Of a stretch of DNA of 64,000 bases, positions 28,901-37,347 are shown piece after piece. Within the stretch, counting starts at the first letter, position 1. The number at the start of each line of letters is the position of its first letter. Under the pieces are notes generated by a model. The model ran no database searches and was not told the DNA's origin. It saw only the letters and a program-made list of their open reading frames with translations. A program made the position numbers and the translations under genes. Source of the DNA: Verrucomicrobiales bacterium (lineage in GTDB: Bacteria; Verrucomicrobiota; Verrucomicrobiia; Verrucomicrobiales; DEV007); the NCBI GenBank assembly GCA_012960505.1, contig DUBC01000016.1:1-64000 (forward strand), given 5' to 3'.

Positions 28901-29829
28901 TTATCAATGGATTAGACCCATTAATTAATGATGCGGATGATGATCCTGATAAAGATGGGTTGAAGAACCTAGATGAATTCCGAAACAATACTTTAGCTCA
29001 GAATCCTGATTCTGATATGGATTCTCTTTCCGATTATTGGGAAATTATTAATGGGTGGGATCCTCTTAATAACGCACTAGAAAATGATTCTGATTCTGAT
29101 GGGCTCACTGACTTTGAAGAGTTTCGCTATAAAACAGATATAGCATCCGTTGATACTGATAATGATAAAATTTCTGATGGGGATGAAATAAAAAATAATC
29201 TTAATCCTTTAGTGAATGATGCGGATGAGGATCCGGATTCGGACGGCCTAAATAATTTATCAGAGATAGATATAGGAACTGACCCATTTCTTAAGGATAC
29301 AGATTCTGATGGGATGCCAGACGGTTGGGAGTCAAAGAACAGAATGAATGCTCTTGCAGATGACGCTTTGGAGGATTTTGATTTTGATTCTATCAGTAAT
29401 CTCTCTGAGTATGTGAATGGAACTGATCCGATCGAATGGATTGATATTGATGCGGATGGAATGCATGATCTATGGGAACTGCAATCAGGTTTGAGAGTAA
29501 ATGTCGTGGATAGAGATGAAGATCCGGACCAAGATAATGTTTCCAATCTCATAGAGTTTATATTGGGTGGAGACCCCCATGATAAGACAAAGACCCCTGG
29601 AATGGGAGTTCAAGAAATGAAAAGTAAAAGCACGGGAATTTGGTACCATGTACTGAAACCACGTTATTATTTCTATAGAATTAACCTTGAGAGATTGAAT
29701 CCTAATAATAGTTGGGAAGAGTTACTTAATTTTGATCAAAGCGTTAAGGCTCTGGATCTTAGTTCGAAAATACTAGATGGATTGCATGACAAGGCAGTTT
29801 ATCGTATCAGGATGGAAAGGTTGCCTTGA
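25981..29829 (+). CDS. Giant secreted right-handed beta-helix/LamG/thrombospondin-type-3 repeat protein
   Basis: The ATG at 25981 gives 1282 residues with a signal peptide (MRFLRFKYTYISISVLLVLV, cleaved near SLAQ); the upstream in-frame codon at 25894 lies within the previous gene. Residues about 30-540 form a parallel beta-helix with Asn-rich rungs (TLIEYCEFSHNGWAGF, NTVLRRNYAHHNTGPGF, GNLFEENLSEFNSW, CEIRNNILRWNG), as in polysaccharide lyases and epimerases. Next comes a LamG-like domain (about 645-880), flanked on both sides by about nine calcium-binding D-x-D-x-DG modules with a WExxNGxxP signature. It lies between glycosyltransferase and polymerase genes, so it may cleave or epimerise the polymer, or anchor to it. 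No sorting tail is visible at the C-terminus (RMERLP). Confidence 0.8.
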   Translation: MRFLRFKYTYISISVLLVLVTIDRSLAQPVLLPLGIDPQSVIDDYPEGTEYKLSKGVHRGYEINLKPGDTLTGIEGAILSGAELLTGWKYEDPYWVHEGPHSKVIPPLDDETRVWEARANYPHDLFCDDVPLIQRMARSLYLREGNYWFYDYDEDKIYIGFNPSDCELELSGLCRYGLSAKGRGVTLQDLRFENYATYDLDPVIDLGPEAVVERCTVSGSHCIGIRISSNSIIRRSAFNYNGLAGLHNGGNETLIEYCEFSHNGWAGFSGDWARAGCKIPGVTNTVLRRNYAHHNTGPGFWFDINSNGNLFEENLSEFNSWEGLIYELSCGCEIRNNILRWNGLAPRGGQLWGVPFVIQNAENANIHHNYFEASPANGARGGGLSIINQFRPQYTDGICGEHTTEGNHIHNNVMIMPNGGYNGLQYGSFGWDTYDDFIKAGNLWEKNTYLSGKPTRGNFHWYGPGKREEDFVIEFLNWNEWRDRGQDTDSILIGKHSSFFNPFNPELDDLIRKTTGVSYQEIKGPFVQLVSDDEDDSDNDGLPDAWEKSNGLDWTSDDAGMDPDSDGLENIVEYQRSTNPQRPDTDGDGIPDGWELKHGINPLFEDSLLDPDEDSFTNLEEYELNTEPIVADKLTLSVPEEGLTMWLKSGAPMNTEYVGRVSSWQDWRQKNNQMDTPFNHQAPIINNETHNGYPLLDFSSGDLKSSANDVLGDAGDGWTLFNVFRVKKINEGSNKFALMGNSVWRKSGFRLTLEQGHLHFYSTQSEDPVSVGAHRRLLDKELVVMTLYYDDINREGRLYLDGIEQERDKGHIPFNSEPLWIGHIGGMQSQEAEHAELLTYNRPLDHPERKAVEAMLLGKYKSTGVLANDSDNDGISDWWKMEYGAIEITQGDADSDGLSNLEEYLNHTNPYVLDTDGDGLTDAWELSNGWNPRLDDSAVDIDADGLDSVKEMELKTNLERADTDGDLMHDGWEFINGLDPLINDADDDPDKDGLKNLDEFRNNTLAQNPDSDMDSLSDYWEIINGWDPLNNALENDSDSDGLTDFEEFRYKTDIASVDTDNDKISDGDEIKNNLNPLVNDADEDPDSDGLNNLSEIDIGTDPFLKDTDSDGMPDGWESKNRMNALADDALEDFDFDSISNLSEYVNGTDPIEWIDIDADGMHDLWELQSGLRVNVVDRDEDPDQDNVSNLIEFILGGDPHDKTKTPGMGVQEMKSKSTGIWYHVLKPRYYFYRINLERLNPNNSWEELLNFDQSVKALDLSSKILDGLHDKAVYRIRMERLP

Positions 29830-29887
29830 AGGCAGTAATCCATATTATCGGTATTCAATTCTTGAGAAACTAGTTTGGTAATTGTAG

Positions 29888-31438
29888 ATGAACATTAAAG
29901 CTATTGTGTTGATGAGCGCAGGCCTTTTGGTCGCGCTCTGGACCGGTCAGGCTGTTGGCAATGGCAATTACGGTACTGCAATTGCAGTTGCCGGGATTAC
30001 CATCTTTGCTGTTCTCGTTTCAGTTGTTGGTAAACATTATCGATTTGAAGGATGGGCAATCGCAATTGTCTGTGCGTGTTATTTCGTGGGAGGAAAAGGA
30101 TTTGCTTACCAAAGACTCGTATCGATTCTTTTCATAGGGGAGGCAACATTGGTTTTGTTGATTGGGTTCCACTTGATTAGGTGCTTAGCGGGTAAGAATG
30201 ATGTGCTCCCCCGGCACCCGCTCACTGTCCCGGTGATGTTATTCCAAATTTATGGTTTTGTGCATCTCTTGATTGATAGGAAGTACTTTGATTTTTTCTT
30301 TCTCATGAAAGATGTCGCTACCGTTTATTATGGTTTATTCTTTTTTCTAGTATTTCCATCTATGTTGCACCGGCCGACTCGGCAATATCTACTAAAGCTG
30401 CTACCCATTATTTCAGGAATAGCATTAACTATTTTGACTTCTTTCTTGTTAGTGCCGGGTCTGGAGCAAAAAGTTTTTCACGGGACCATGATCCGTGGCG
30501 CTCCTTTGATCATGCCTTCAATTGATGCTCTCATACCTGTTTGTATAGGCTTTTCAGCGTTTTGTTATTTTAAACACCTTCATTCGAGCGGGTTATGGAA
30601 AATACTATACCTGTGCACTTCCGTTTTTTGTACCGTGCCGTTATTCGCTCAAGGAAAGGCAGTATTTTATCTCGCGTTTTTTGTATTTGTTGGTGCTCTT
30701 TTTATAATTGGACATTGGCGCCTTCTGGTCTTTGGTTTGTTTGCCGGGATTCTTACAACTGTTTTTGTTTTCTCTTTGGTGGAGTCTCGCGTTATCGAGG
30801 ATAGGGACGGTCGTTTCGAGAGGTTTTTGGAAGAGTTTTCATCTTTTGATATAACTGGTATTGGAAGTGGTAAGCAACGATTTGCGCAAGAGAATGTGGA
30901 CTGGCGATTTACTTGGTGGAAAATGGTTATTGAGGATGTAATGAGAGAGAACCCTTGGTATGGGCTCGGCCTAGGCTCAGACATATCAACAAAATTCCAT
31001 GCGACTTATTTTCAGACTGGAGAAGATAATACTGATGTTCTCATTGCGAGATACCCGCATAATGTCTTAATCACTATATTTGGCAGATTGGGTATCATTG
31101 GTCTTATGATTTTCCTTCCACTATGCATATTAATTGTGAGAGAACTTTGGCTTGGAATGATGAGGCTACGTGCATCTGTTGGTGAAAATGATCCTGGGCT
31201 TGCATTTGTTTGGGCCTTTGTTTTGGCAGGATTTATTAATGCTTTTTTCCAATCCACTTTTGAAGCGCCTTATGCGGCAGTGGCATTTTGGTCAATGCTT
31301 GCAGTCCTTTGTGTGATGAATAGGCAGGTAGAGGATCCTACTGATGAGGATGAAGATGTTCAGGAAGGTGTCGGCGTTCTGCCTGATGGGGGAATGCTGA
31401 ATGACGGAGAATTTGCAATGAGGTCAAAGGCCACATAG
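29888..31438 (+). CDS. O-antigen ligase/polymerase-like membrane protein
   Basis: The 516-residue product has about 11-12 membrane segments and a large periplasmic loop before the last four (about residues 300-390). In that loop VDWRFTWWKMVIEDVMRENPWYGLGLGS and RYPHNVLITIFGRLGIIGLMIF match the Wzy_C (PF04932) pattern, with the conserved PHN. It would polymerise repeat units or ligate the chain on the periplasmic face. A second protein of this family is at 33310-35268. The C-terminus is acidic and cytosolic. Confidence 0.85.
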   Translation: MNIKAIVLMSAGLLVALWTGQAVGNGNYGTAIAVAGITIFAVLVSVVGKHYRFEGWAIAIVCACYFVGGKGFAYQRLVSILFIGEATLVLLIGFHLIRCLAGKNDVLPRHPLTVPVMLFQIYGFVHLLIDRKYFDFFFLMKDVATVYYGLFFFLVFPSMLHRPTRQYLLKLLPIISGIALTILTSFLLVPGLEQKVFHGTMIRGAPLIMPSIDALIPVCIGFSAFCYFKHLHSSGLWKILYLCTSVFCTVPLFAQGKAVFYLAFFVFVGALFIIGHWRLLVFGLFAGILTTVFVFSLVESRVIEDRDGRFERFLEEFSSFDITGIGSGKQRFAQENVDWRFTWWKMVIEDVMRENPWYGLGLGSDISTKFHATYFQTGEDNTDVLIARYPHNVLITIFGRLGIIGLMIFLPLCILIVRELWLGMMRLRASVGENDPGLAFVWAFVLAGFINAFFQSTFEAPYAAVAFWSMLAVLCVMNRQVEDPTDEDEDVQEGVGVLPDGGMLNDGEFAMRSKAT

Positions 31439-31472
31439 CTCAAAGGATTATAATGGTTTTGAATGTATTGTC

Positions 31473-32147
31473 ATGAAGGATGATCGAACTTGGCAGGGCG
31501 TAGTGCCGTGGATATATGGAAAAATTCCTGCATTTCGTAGTAGGAGGTTTTCTAGGTTCTTGGCTGAACTTAATCCACAGGCAAAAGAAAAAATTATTGA
31601 TTTGGGGGGAGAGCCTGAGTTTTGGAAGAAATCCACTATAGAATTGAAAGTTCATTGTGTGAATCTGGATAAATTAGAATTCATTCAGGACGGATATTTG
31701 GTCAGAATAAAAACCAGTGCCGGGGACTGTTGTGATCTCGCTGATGAGAAGGATAGTTCTTATGATATAGTGTTCTCAAATAGTGTCATTGAGCATGTTG
31801 GGGATTTGCAGAGGCAAAAATTATTTGCACGGAATGCTCTTCGTCTTGGCCAGAAGTTATGGATTCAAACACCTGCTAAATATTTCCCCATTGAACCTCA
31901 TTGGTTTGCTTTATTTATTCACTGGTTTCCAAGAAAATATCAGTATTCGCTTTTCAGGTTATTTGCCCTTCGTCAACGCTTTGCCGGGGTCAAACTCTCT
32001 AAGGAGGAGATAAAGGCCCAAGTCGATGATGTCAGATTAATGACTAAGAGGGAACTAAAAGAAATGTTCCCTGGTTGCAGAATTATTACCGAACGGTTCT
32101 TTCTTTTTCCAAAATCCTATATTGTTGTTAAGGGTGGAGAAAATTAG
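31473..32147 (+). CDS. Class I SAM-dependent methyltransferase (type 11-like)
   Basis: The 224-residue product has a Rossmann-type methyltransferase core: motif I is KEKIIDLGGEPEFW, followed by VNLDKLEF and DCCDLADEKDSSYDIVFSNSVIEHVGD, the last typical of Methyltransf_11. Its substrate is probably a sugar or a lipid-linked glycan, judged only by its place in the polysaccharide operon. The C-terminal third is helical and basic (FPRKYQYSLFRLFALRQRF), which may favour membrane contact. Confidence 0.8.
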   Translation: MKDDRTWQGVVPWIYGKIPAFRSRRFSRFLAELNPQAKEKIIDLGGEPEFWKKSTIELKVHCVNLDKLEFIQDGYLVRIKTSAGDCCDLADEKDSSYDIVFSNSVIEHVGDLQRQKLFARNALRLGQKLWIQTPAKYFPIEPHWFALFIHWFPRKYQYSLFRLFALRQRFAGVKLSKEEIKAQVDDVRLMTKRELKEMFPGCRIITERFFLFPKSYIVVKGGEN

Positions 32148-32189
32148 CCCTAAAAAATTTATTATTACCTAAAAGCTTTCCGTCTTTAA

Positions 32190-33317
32190 ATGAATTCGAT
32201 TCTCCTAGTTGGTCAGACGCCGCCACCTTATCATGGACAAGCGATTGCGATGCAGCAATTGTTCGATCAACGGTGGGAGGGATTAAAAATTCGATATTTG
32301 AGGATGGCATACAGCCATAGCGAGTCAGAGGTCGGCCGTTTCAGAATCAGAAAGATATTTCATCTGATTTCACTCGTAATAAAATCTTGGTTTATTTTAA
32401 TTAAAAATCGACCCTGCTGCCTGTACTATCCTCCGGCAAGTCCTAACCGCACCCCTGTCATTAGAGATGTGGTGTTTTTGTTGCTTGTTCGTCCATTAGC
32501 TAAGGATACTATTTTTCATTATCATGCGGGAGGGCTTCCTGAATATGTTGCGTCTCTGAGTTCTCCTCTGAGGTTTCTTTCAAAGATCGCTTTTAGCAAT
32601 GCGACTCTTGGCATTGAGATATCTGAGAGTCAGCTGAATAAAGATATTTTTTTTCCTGTGAAGAAGAGGATTTGCATTTCAAATGGGCTTGATGTTTCAG
32701 ATGTAGAACAAAGATTCGATGAGGAAGAGGACGGAAGAAGGAGGATTTTGTTTATTGCGGGATTGCGTGAAAGTAAGGGAGTTATGGACATTATAGGAAC
32801 GGCTGACAAGATGCGGCAATTAGGTGCAGATTTCGTGTTTGATGTTGCCGGAGCATGGCAGGAGGAAAATACACGTAGAGAATTTGAAACAGAGTTATCG
32901 AGGTTGAACCTTAATGATCATATTATTCTTCATGGGCGAGTCACTGGTGAAGAAAAGTGGGAACTTTATAGACAAGCCTATGTCTTTTTTTTCCCATCAT
33001 TTTATGAGTCTGAAAATTTTCCATTGGTTCTTATTGAGGCTATGGCTTTCGGTCTTCCCATTGTTGCAACTAATTGGAGGGGCATACCAGAATTAGTTGC
33101 AGAAGGTGAAACTGGTAGGCTCTGCGACGTGCAATCATGTGAACAATTTTCTTCTGCCCTTAATGAATTAATTAACAATGAGGATCAGCATGAAGAAATG
33201 GCTTCTCTTGCCCGGTCCCGATATGAAAAAAAATACACTAAAGCTGCATTTATTTCCGCGATGAGGAAGGCCTTCGAAAGTGTTATTGATGAACCCAAGA
33301 TACAAACAGATGCTTAG
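32190..33317 (+). CDS. Glycosyltransferase family 4 protein (GT1-type domain)
   Basis: The 375-residue product has GT-B fold signatures. It opens SILLVGQTPPPYHGQAIAMQQL. The C-terminal nucleotide-sugar half has RILFIAGLRESKGVMDIIGTA, HIILHGRVTGEEKWELYRQA, and FPSFYESENFPLVLIEAMAFGLPIV with the E-x7-E motif, then GIPELVAEGETGRLC. Donor and acceptor are unknown. Its 3' end overlaps the start region of the next gene. Confidence 0.9.
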   Translation: MNSILLVGQTPPPYHGQAIAMQQLFDQRWEGLKIRYLRMAYSHSESEVGRFRIRKIFHLISLVIKSWFILIKNRPCCLYYPPASPNRTPVIRDVVFLLLVRPLAKDTIFHYHAGGLPEYVASLSSPLRFLSKIAFSNATLGIEISESQLNKDIFFPVKKRICISNGLDVSDVEQRFDEEEDGRRRILFIAGLRESKGVMDIIGTADKMRQLGADFVFDVAGAWQEENTRREFETELSRLNLNDHIILHGRVTGEEKWELYRQAYVFFFPSFYESENFPLVLIEAMAFGLPIVATNWRGIPELVAEGETGRLCDVQSCEQFSSALNELINNEDQHEEMASLARSRYEKKYTKAAFISAMRKAFESVIDEPKIQTDA

Positions 33318-35268
33318 AGTTTTTGCTTTTTATTCTATAATATTAGGCTATCTCTGGTTGGCTGTTTTTGGCACAGGAGTCAAACTCGTGTTCCAATGGC
33401 CAGGGCTCTTATTGTTCAGCCTTGGCTTCTTGTCTCTTCCATTTGCTTTTAGAGGAAGGATTGAAAACACATCTCTCGCCTGTCATCTCTCAGTTTTATC
33501 TTTGTTTATTTATATGATTTTGCGAGCCATTAATTCTCCTGTTCATTATCTTGGCAGGTTGGACATCATTCTGATATTAGTTTTGTTCGGCACTTATATA
33601 TTTTTCAGTGCTGCAAATACTAAAAGGTATAGGTTCATTATCATTGGTCTCTTTTTCTTACTCGGCTTGGCAAATGTATGCGTGGCTATTTATCAGCTAG
33701 AGTTTAAAAGCTTTCATATTCTTCCAGGCTATGACCGAGTCGGCCTTGGTGGGCAACTTGAGAGGCCGAGTGGGTTTTATAATGCCAGCCCACACTTTGC
33801 TGGTTTCATGCAAATAGTAGCAATCATGGCTGCCTCTCTTGCTTTGTTTTCCAGAGGGCTTGCCGTTCGAATTCCGTGCGCGATTGTTTTTGTGATTTCT
33901 CTTTCCGGCATTGTCATGAGTCAGAGTCGAGGCAGTTTTATTGCTCTACCATTTGGATTGGTAATATTGTTCGGGTTTTATCTGTTCTTTAATATCCGGG
34001 TAATAAAGAGGCATTGGAAAATGAACGGTAAGATAGCATTCATGATTTTTGGAATCATTTGTGTTTTGTTGGTAGCAGGCACTTGGATGATTAAAGGTTT
34101 TGGTAAGCGTGTCGATTCAGTTGATGATTTTTTTGCAGATTCCTCACGCTCAAATTTCAGGGCAGGGGCCGTCGATCAATGGATGGAGTCGCCATTATTT
34201 GGGACCGGAGCACGAACGTTCCAATACAAGTATTTGCAGTACCGCCCAAGCCATGCGCCTTTCCATCAGATGGATCCTCGTTTTACTCATAATGATTATT
34301 TACAGCAGGGCGCGGAATATGGACTAATTGGTCTTGGTCTTGTTCTTCTAACAATATGGGCTCACTTTTTTTGTGCAGTCCGGCGGGTAAGAAATTATGC
34401 GGCTATAAGTGACGGTTTTGTTGATCAATCGGGCCGATTAAGATACGCCTTTTTGGTTGGATCTATTGCTGTAATTTCAGCACATGCTGTTCATGCGTGT
34501 GTTGATTTTCATATTAGACTCTTTGCAACTGGCATACCGATTATATTTTGTTTATCAATTATGGCAGGTTCAAATCCTTCAGGGATCCGAAAACCTATAG
34601 TCGCTTCAATCTTCGTGTGGGTATCAGCTTTGTGTGGCTTTTCAATTCTAATAATGGCTTGGACCTTGGCGCCTTCTTCTTGGTTAATACAAAAGGCCAA
34701 GGATCAGATAAGTCAAAATACTCCATCCGCTGCAATTTCATTTTTACACGAGGCGTCGGAAATGGATCCATTAAATCCTGAGCCACTCAAAGAGCTTGCG
34801 CAGATTCGTTATGAGAAGAAAAATTCTGAGATTCCTGCTATCGTTCGTATTGGATATATCAGTAATGCGTTGGATGCTTTCCAAAAGGTGATCAGCATTA
34901 ATTCATTGGATTGGAGTGCAAACATAAGCGCTGGAGGTTGTGAGATGTTCCTTGCATGGCATTCCAATCCTGCGGACAGCATGGGGCATTGGAAGAGGGC
35001 CCGATCACATTTTGAAAAGGCTATTGAGATTGCCCCAACAAAATATGAACCGCGGGAGGAATTGGCCCTCTATGAACTTGATTTGGCTCATTTTTTGGCA
35101 AGTAAAGGTCATCTGGAAGATGCGTATGAGAAAGCCAAAGAGGCGGTAGCAAAATTCATAGCGGTCCCTCAATTTTTCGTTGAAGGTGCGCCTCAGGGGC
35201 ATAGAGCAAATGATGGACTCAAAAGTGCTAATAATCTGTTGATGCGTCTGGAGGAACCCCGGAATTAA
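33310..35268 (+). CDS. O-antigen ligase family protein with C-terminal TPR region
   Basis: The ATG at 33310 (MLRVFAFYSIILGYL) overlaps the previous stop by 8 nt and gives 652 residues; GTG at 33280 and ATG at 33289 are alternatives. The first ~420 residues carry about 12 membrane segments with a Wzy_C loop (SNFRAGAVDQWMESPLFGTGARTFQYKY ... FTHNDYLQQGAEYGLIGLGLVLL). The last ~200 residues form TPR-like helices (AAISFLHEASEMDPLNPEPLKELAQIRYE, RARSHFEKAIEIAPTKYEPREELALYEL), likely periplasmic. Ligase-TPR fusions of this kind occur with exosortase systems. It may attach the polymer to its carrier, leaving polymerisation to the protein at 29888. Confidence 0.85.
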   Translation: MLRVFAFYSIILGYLWLAVFGTGVKLVFQWPGLLLFSLGFLSLPFAFRGRIENTSLACHLSVLSLFIYMILRAINSPVHYLGRLDIILILVLFGTYIFFSAANTKRYRFIIIGLFFLLGLANVCVAIYQLEFKSFHILPGYDRVGLGGQLERPSGFYNASPHFAGFMQIVAIMAASLALFSRGLAVRIPCAIVFVISLSGIVMSQSRGSFIALPFGLVILFGFYLFFNIRVIKRHWKMNGKIAFMIFGIICVLLVAGTWMIKGFGKRVDSVDDFFADSSRSNFRAGAVDQWMESPLFGTGARTFQYKYLQYRPSHAPFHQMDPRFTHNDYLQQGAEYGLIGLGLVLLTIWAHFFCAVRRVRNYAAISDGFVDQSGRLRYAFLVGSIAVISAHAVHACVDFHIRLFATGIPIIFCLSIMAGSNPSGIRKPIVASIFVWVSALCGFSILIMAWTLAPSSWLIQKAKDQISQNTPSAAISFLHEASEMDPLNPEPLKELAQIRYEKKNSEIPAIVRIGYISNALDAFQKVISINSLDWSANISAGGCEMFLAWHSNPADSMGHWKRARSHFEKAIEIAPTKYEPREELALYELDLAHFLASKGHLEDAYEKAKEAVAKFIAVPQFFVEGAPQGHRANDGLKSANNLLMRLEEPRN

Positions 35269-35339
35269 TAATTGATTTGTTTTAATGAAACTTAAAATGA
35301 CTAGATATTCTTTTGAGCTCGTGTGATTAGGTAGAAAAA

Positions 35340-36425
35340 TTGTTTATTAGTATAATAAAGAGCATTGCCCGTATTTATGAAATAGTACGAGTAGTGATAG
35401 TTTCAGGAATCGCCGAATTGCGACACCTATTCACTCGGTATCGGCGTGGTCCTAGGCAAAATGTTTGGAATATTGATATTGTGTATTTGTGGAGTGATCC
35501 GAGTGATTCTGTTTGGGCAGCGAAGCGAGAGGAGGTCCTGCGTTCAGAACAAAGAGATGATTACTGTTGTATTGAATTGCAGACTCTTGCTCCAAAAATG
35601 ACACTTGATGAGTTGCGTTATTCTTTACGTTCTGTAGACACTCATTTAAGCGGAGTCAGGTATGTTCATATCGTTGTTGATGGACAAGTTCCTGACTGGT
35701 TAGACGTGGATCACCCCAAGATACGTGTGATCCAAGCTGAAGATATCATCACTAACAAAGATCATTACCCGAATTATAATACTCAGGCCATCGAATCTTA
35801 TTTCTTTAATATTCCAGATTTGAGCGATCGGTTTATTTATTTTAACGATGATTTCTTTCTTCGTAGTAAAATGAGAGTGGATGATTTTTTCACTTCTGAT
35901 GGACTCCTTAGGGTTAGATTAGGGCGCGCACTATCGCCCAAAGGTTCACCGAGTTCGGAAGAGGAGGGTGATTACGCAGGCCATAGAAATGCTAACAAGC
36001 TACTTGACCAAATGTTTGTTAAACGGGCTCGGTTAACTGTGATGCATCGGCCTTATGCACATAATAAGGAATTATTAAAAAGTGCTGAGAGTATTTTCCC
36101 TGATGCATTGGAAGAGACTCGTTCTTCAAAATTTCGCTCAACGAAGATGGTCGCCATACACAGCTTTTTAGTTCCTTATGCGGCCTCTTACCAAAAAGCA
36201 GCAGATCTTGTTCCTCCAAAATTGCTTGAGAAGGATATGTTTCGTTGGGGATCATCATCGCTTAATAACAAGAAAGTTGTTAAGCGGATTCAAGCCCTGC
36301 GAAGTGAAGCATTTTGTATTCAAGAAGAGAGAGGAGTAGAGATTCCTGAATCTGAGATCAGCCGATTCCGGGCATTTATGTCTGATCTTTTCCCTGAACC
36401 TTCATCTTTCGAGTGTAGAAAGTAA
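35340..36425 (+). CDS. Stealth family polysaccharide phosphotransferase
   Basis: The 361-residue product (TTG start) shows the conserved regions of Stealth proteins: CR1 IDIVYLWSD at residues 45-53, CR2 TLDELRYSLRSVDTHLSG and HIVVDGQVPDWL at about 88-121, then NYNTQAIESYFFNIPDLSDRFIYFNDDFFL at about 145-174, with the NDD acid cluster. Known members transfer hexose-1-phosphate from a sugar nucleotide to make phosphodiester-linked capsules. The product therefore predicts a phosphate-containing polymer. It is the last rightward gene of the cluster and stops 19 nt from the converging FkbM gene. Confidence 0.88.
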   Translation: MFISIIKSIARIYEIVRVVIVSGIAELRHLFTRYRRGPRQNVWNIDIVYLWSDPSDSVWAAKREEVLRSEQRDDYCCIELQTLAPKMTLDELRYSLRSVDTHLSGVRYVHIVVDGQVPDWLDVDHPKIRVIQAEDIITNKDHYPNYNTQAIESYFFNIPDLSDRFIYFNDDFFLRSKMRVDDFFTSDGLLRVRLGRALSPKGSPSSEEEGDYAGHRNANKLLDQMFVKRARLTVMHRPYAHNKELLKSAESIFPDALEETRSSKFRSTKMVAIHSFLVPYAASYQKAADLVPPKLLEKDMFRWGSSSLNNKKVVKRIQALRSEAFCIQEERGVEIPESEISRFRAFMSDLFPEPSSFECRK

Positions 36426-36444
36426 GGAAAAATCTTTACTGGCA

Positions 36445-37347
36445 CTATCTGATTTTTCTTAAAATCTTGTATCCTATTGACGAGGTTCGTCTCTTAGCTC
36501 TTTGAGGTGAAAGTGTGGCTAAGTAGTTGGGAAGTTCATATGGAGGTGTTTTCGGATCCATTAATAGAGGCTTGAAAAGACCCTTTCTGACAAGAAAGAT
36601 TTCATACCCAAAACTTTCAAGGAAAGTTCCTACCTCTGATGGATAACCAGTATGATCTTCATATATTATGTCACGAATCCTTTGGTCTTTGAGTAATTTT
36701 TTTGCTCCAAGCAGAGCTGATTTTTCATGTCCCTCTATATCGATTTTACAGGTTCCAATCGATTCTTCGGATTGTTCAAAATAATGGTCTAGGCAGACCG
36801 TTTGGATCTTCATCCTTTTTCCATTCGAGGGTTCTGAATTGCTTTCTGCTAACTTTGCCGACCCCCTATTGGAATGAAAATTTTCTGGGATGATCAGTTC
36901 TGATTCTCCGTCTTGATCCGATACTGCAGAATTCTCAACTTTGATGGAGGCAATTTGGTAATTTGATTTCCATACTTCAGTAATATCTTCAAGTTCTTTG
37001 GCTATTTCTGGGTGAGCTTCAAATGATATGACTTTGCCGTTCGGCCCTGAGGCCCGAGCCAAGAGACCAGACATGAGACCGTAATTTGCTCCGATGTCTA
37101 GGCAAGTTTCTCCCTGATCTGTGAGGCGATAAAGACACTCTAAAACGACAGTATCGTAGGTGCCTGTCTTAATGATAGAAGCTCCGATCCGATCCTCTGG
37201 TGGAACGTTCATTGCTAATCCCCAAGGCAATTTTACAGTCACATTTTGTTTGGGACTTTTTATTTCCCAAAGGATTCGTCGGAAGAGTTGTGTTGGGCGG
37301 AAAAGAAACTCAGGACGGCGGAATAATTTTCGAAGAAAATTTTTCAT
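36445..37347 (-). CDS. FkbM family methyltransferase
   Basis: The ATG at 37347 (MKNFLRKLFRRPEFLFR) shares its A with the stop of the upstream gene (TAATG), giving 300 residues with translational coupling; the longer ORF from 37365 is less likely. The SAM-binding core is ETCLDIGANYGLMSGLLARASGPNGKVISFEAHPE, followed by CKIDIEGHEKSALLGAKKLL, typical of FkbM proteins that O-methylate sugars. It belongs to a leftward operon with EpsI-like and exosortase genes, opposite to the main polysaccharide genes. Confidence 0.88.
   Translation of the reverse strand: MKNFLRKLFRRPEFLFRPTQLFRRILWEIKSPKQNVTVKLPWGLAMNVPPEDRIGASIIKTGTYDTVVLECLYRLTDQGETCLDIGANYGLMSGLLARASGPNGKVISFEAHPEIAKELEDITEVWKSNYQIASIKVENSAVSDQDGESELIIPENFHSNRGSAKLAESNSEPSNGKRMKIQTVCLDHYFEQSEESIGTCKIDIEGHEKSALLGAKKLLKDQRIRDIIYEDHTGYPSEVGTFLESFGYEIFLVRKGLFKPLLMDPKTPPYELPNYLATLSPQRAKRRTSSIGYKILRKIR

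Noticed and set aside
29127..29552. 141-codon antisense ORF (and a similar one at 28710-28988)
   Set aside because: Both are low-complexity Ser/Pro-rich shadows created by the repeated Asp-rich codons of the beta-helix/TSP3 gene on the other strand.
36427..36458. GAAAAATC/GATTTTTC inverted repeat between the Stealth and FkbM genes
   Set aside because: It is AT-only with a 16-nt loop and overlaps the FkbM stop codon; it is too weak to call a terminator.
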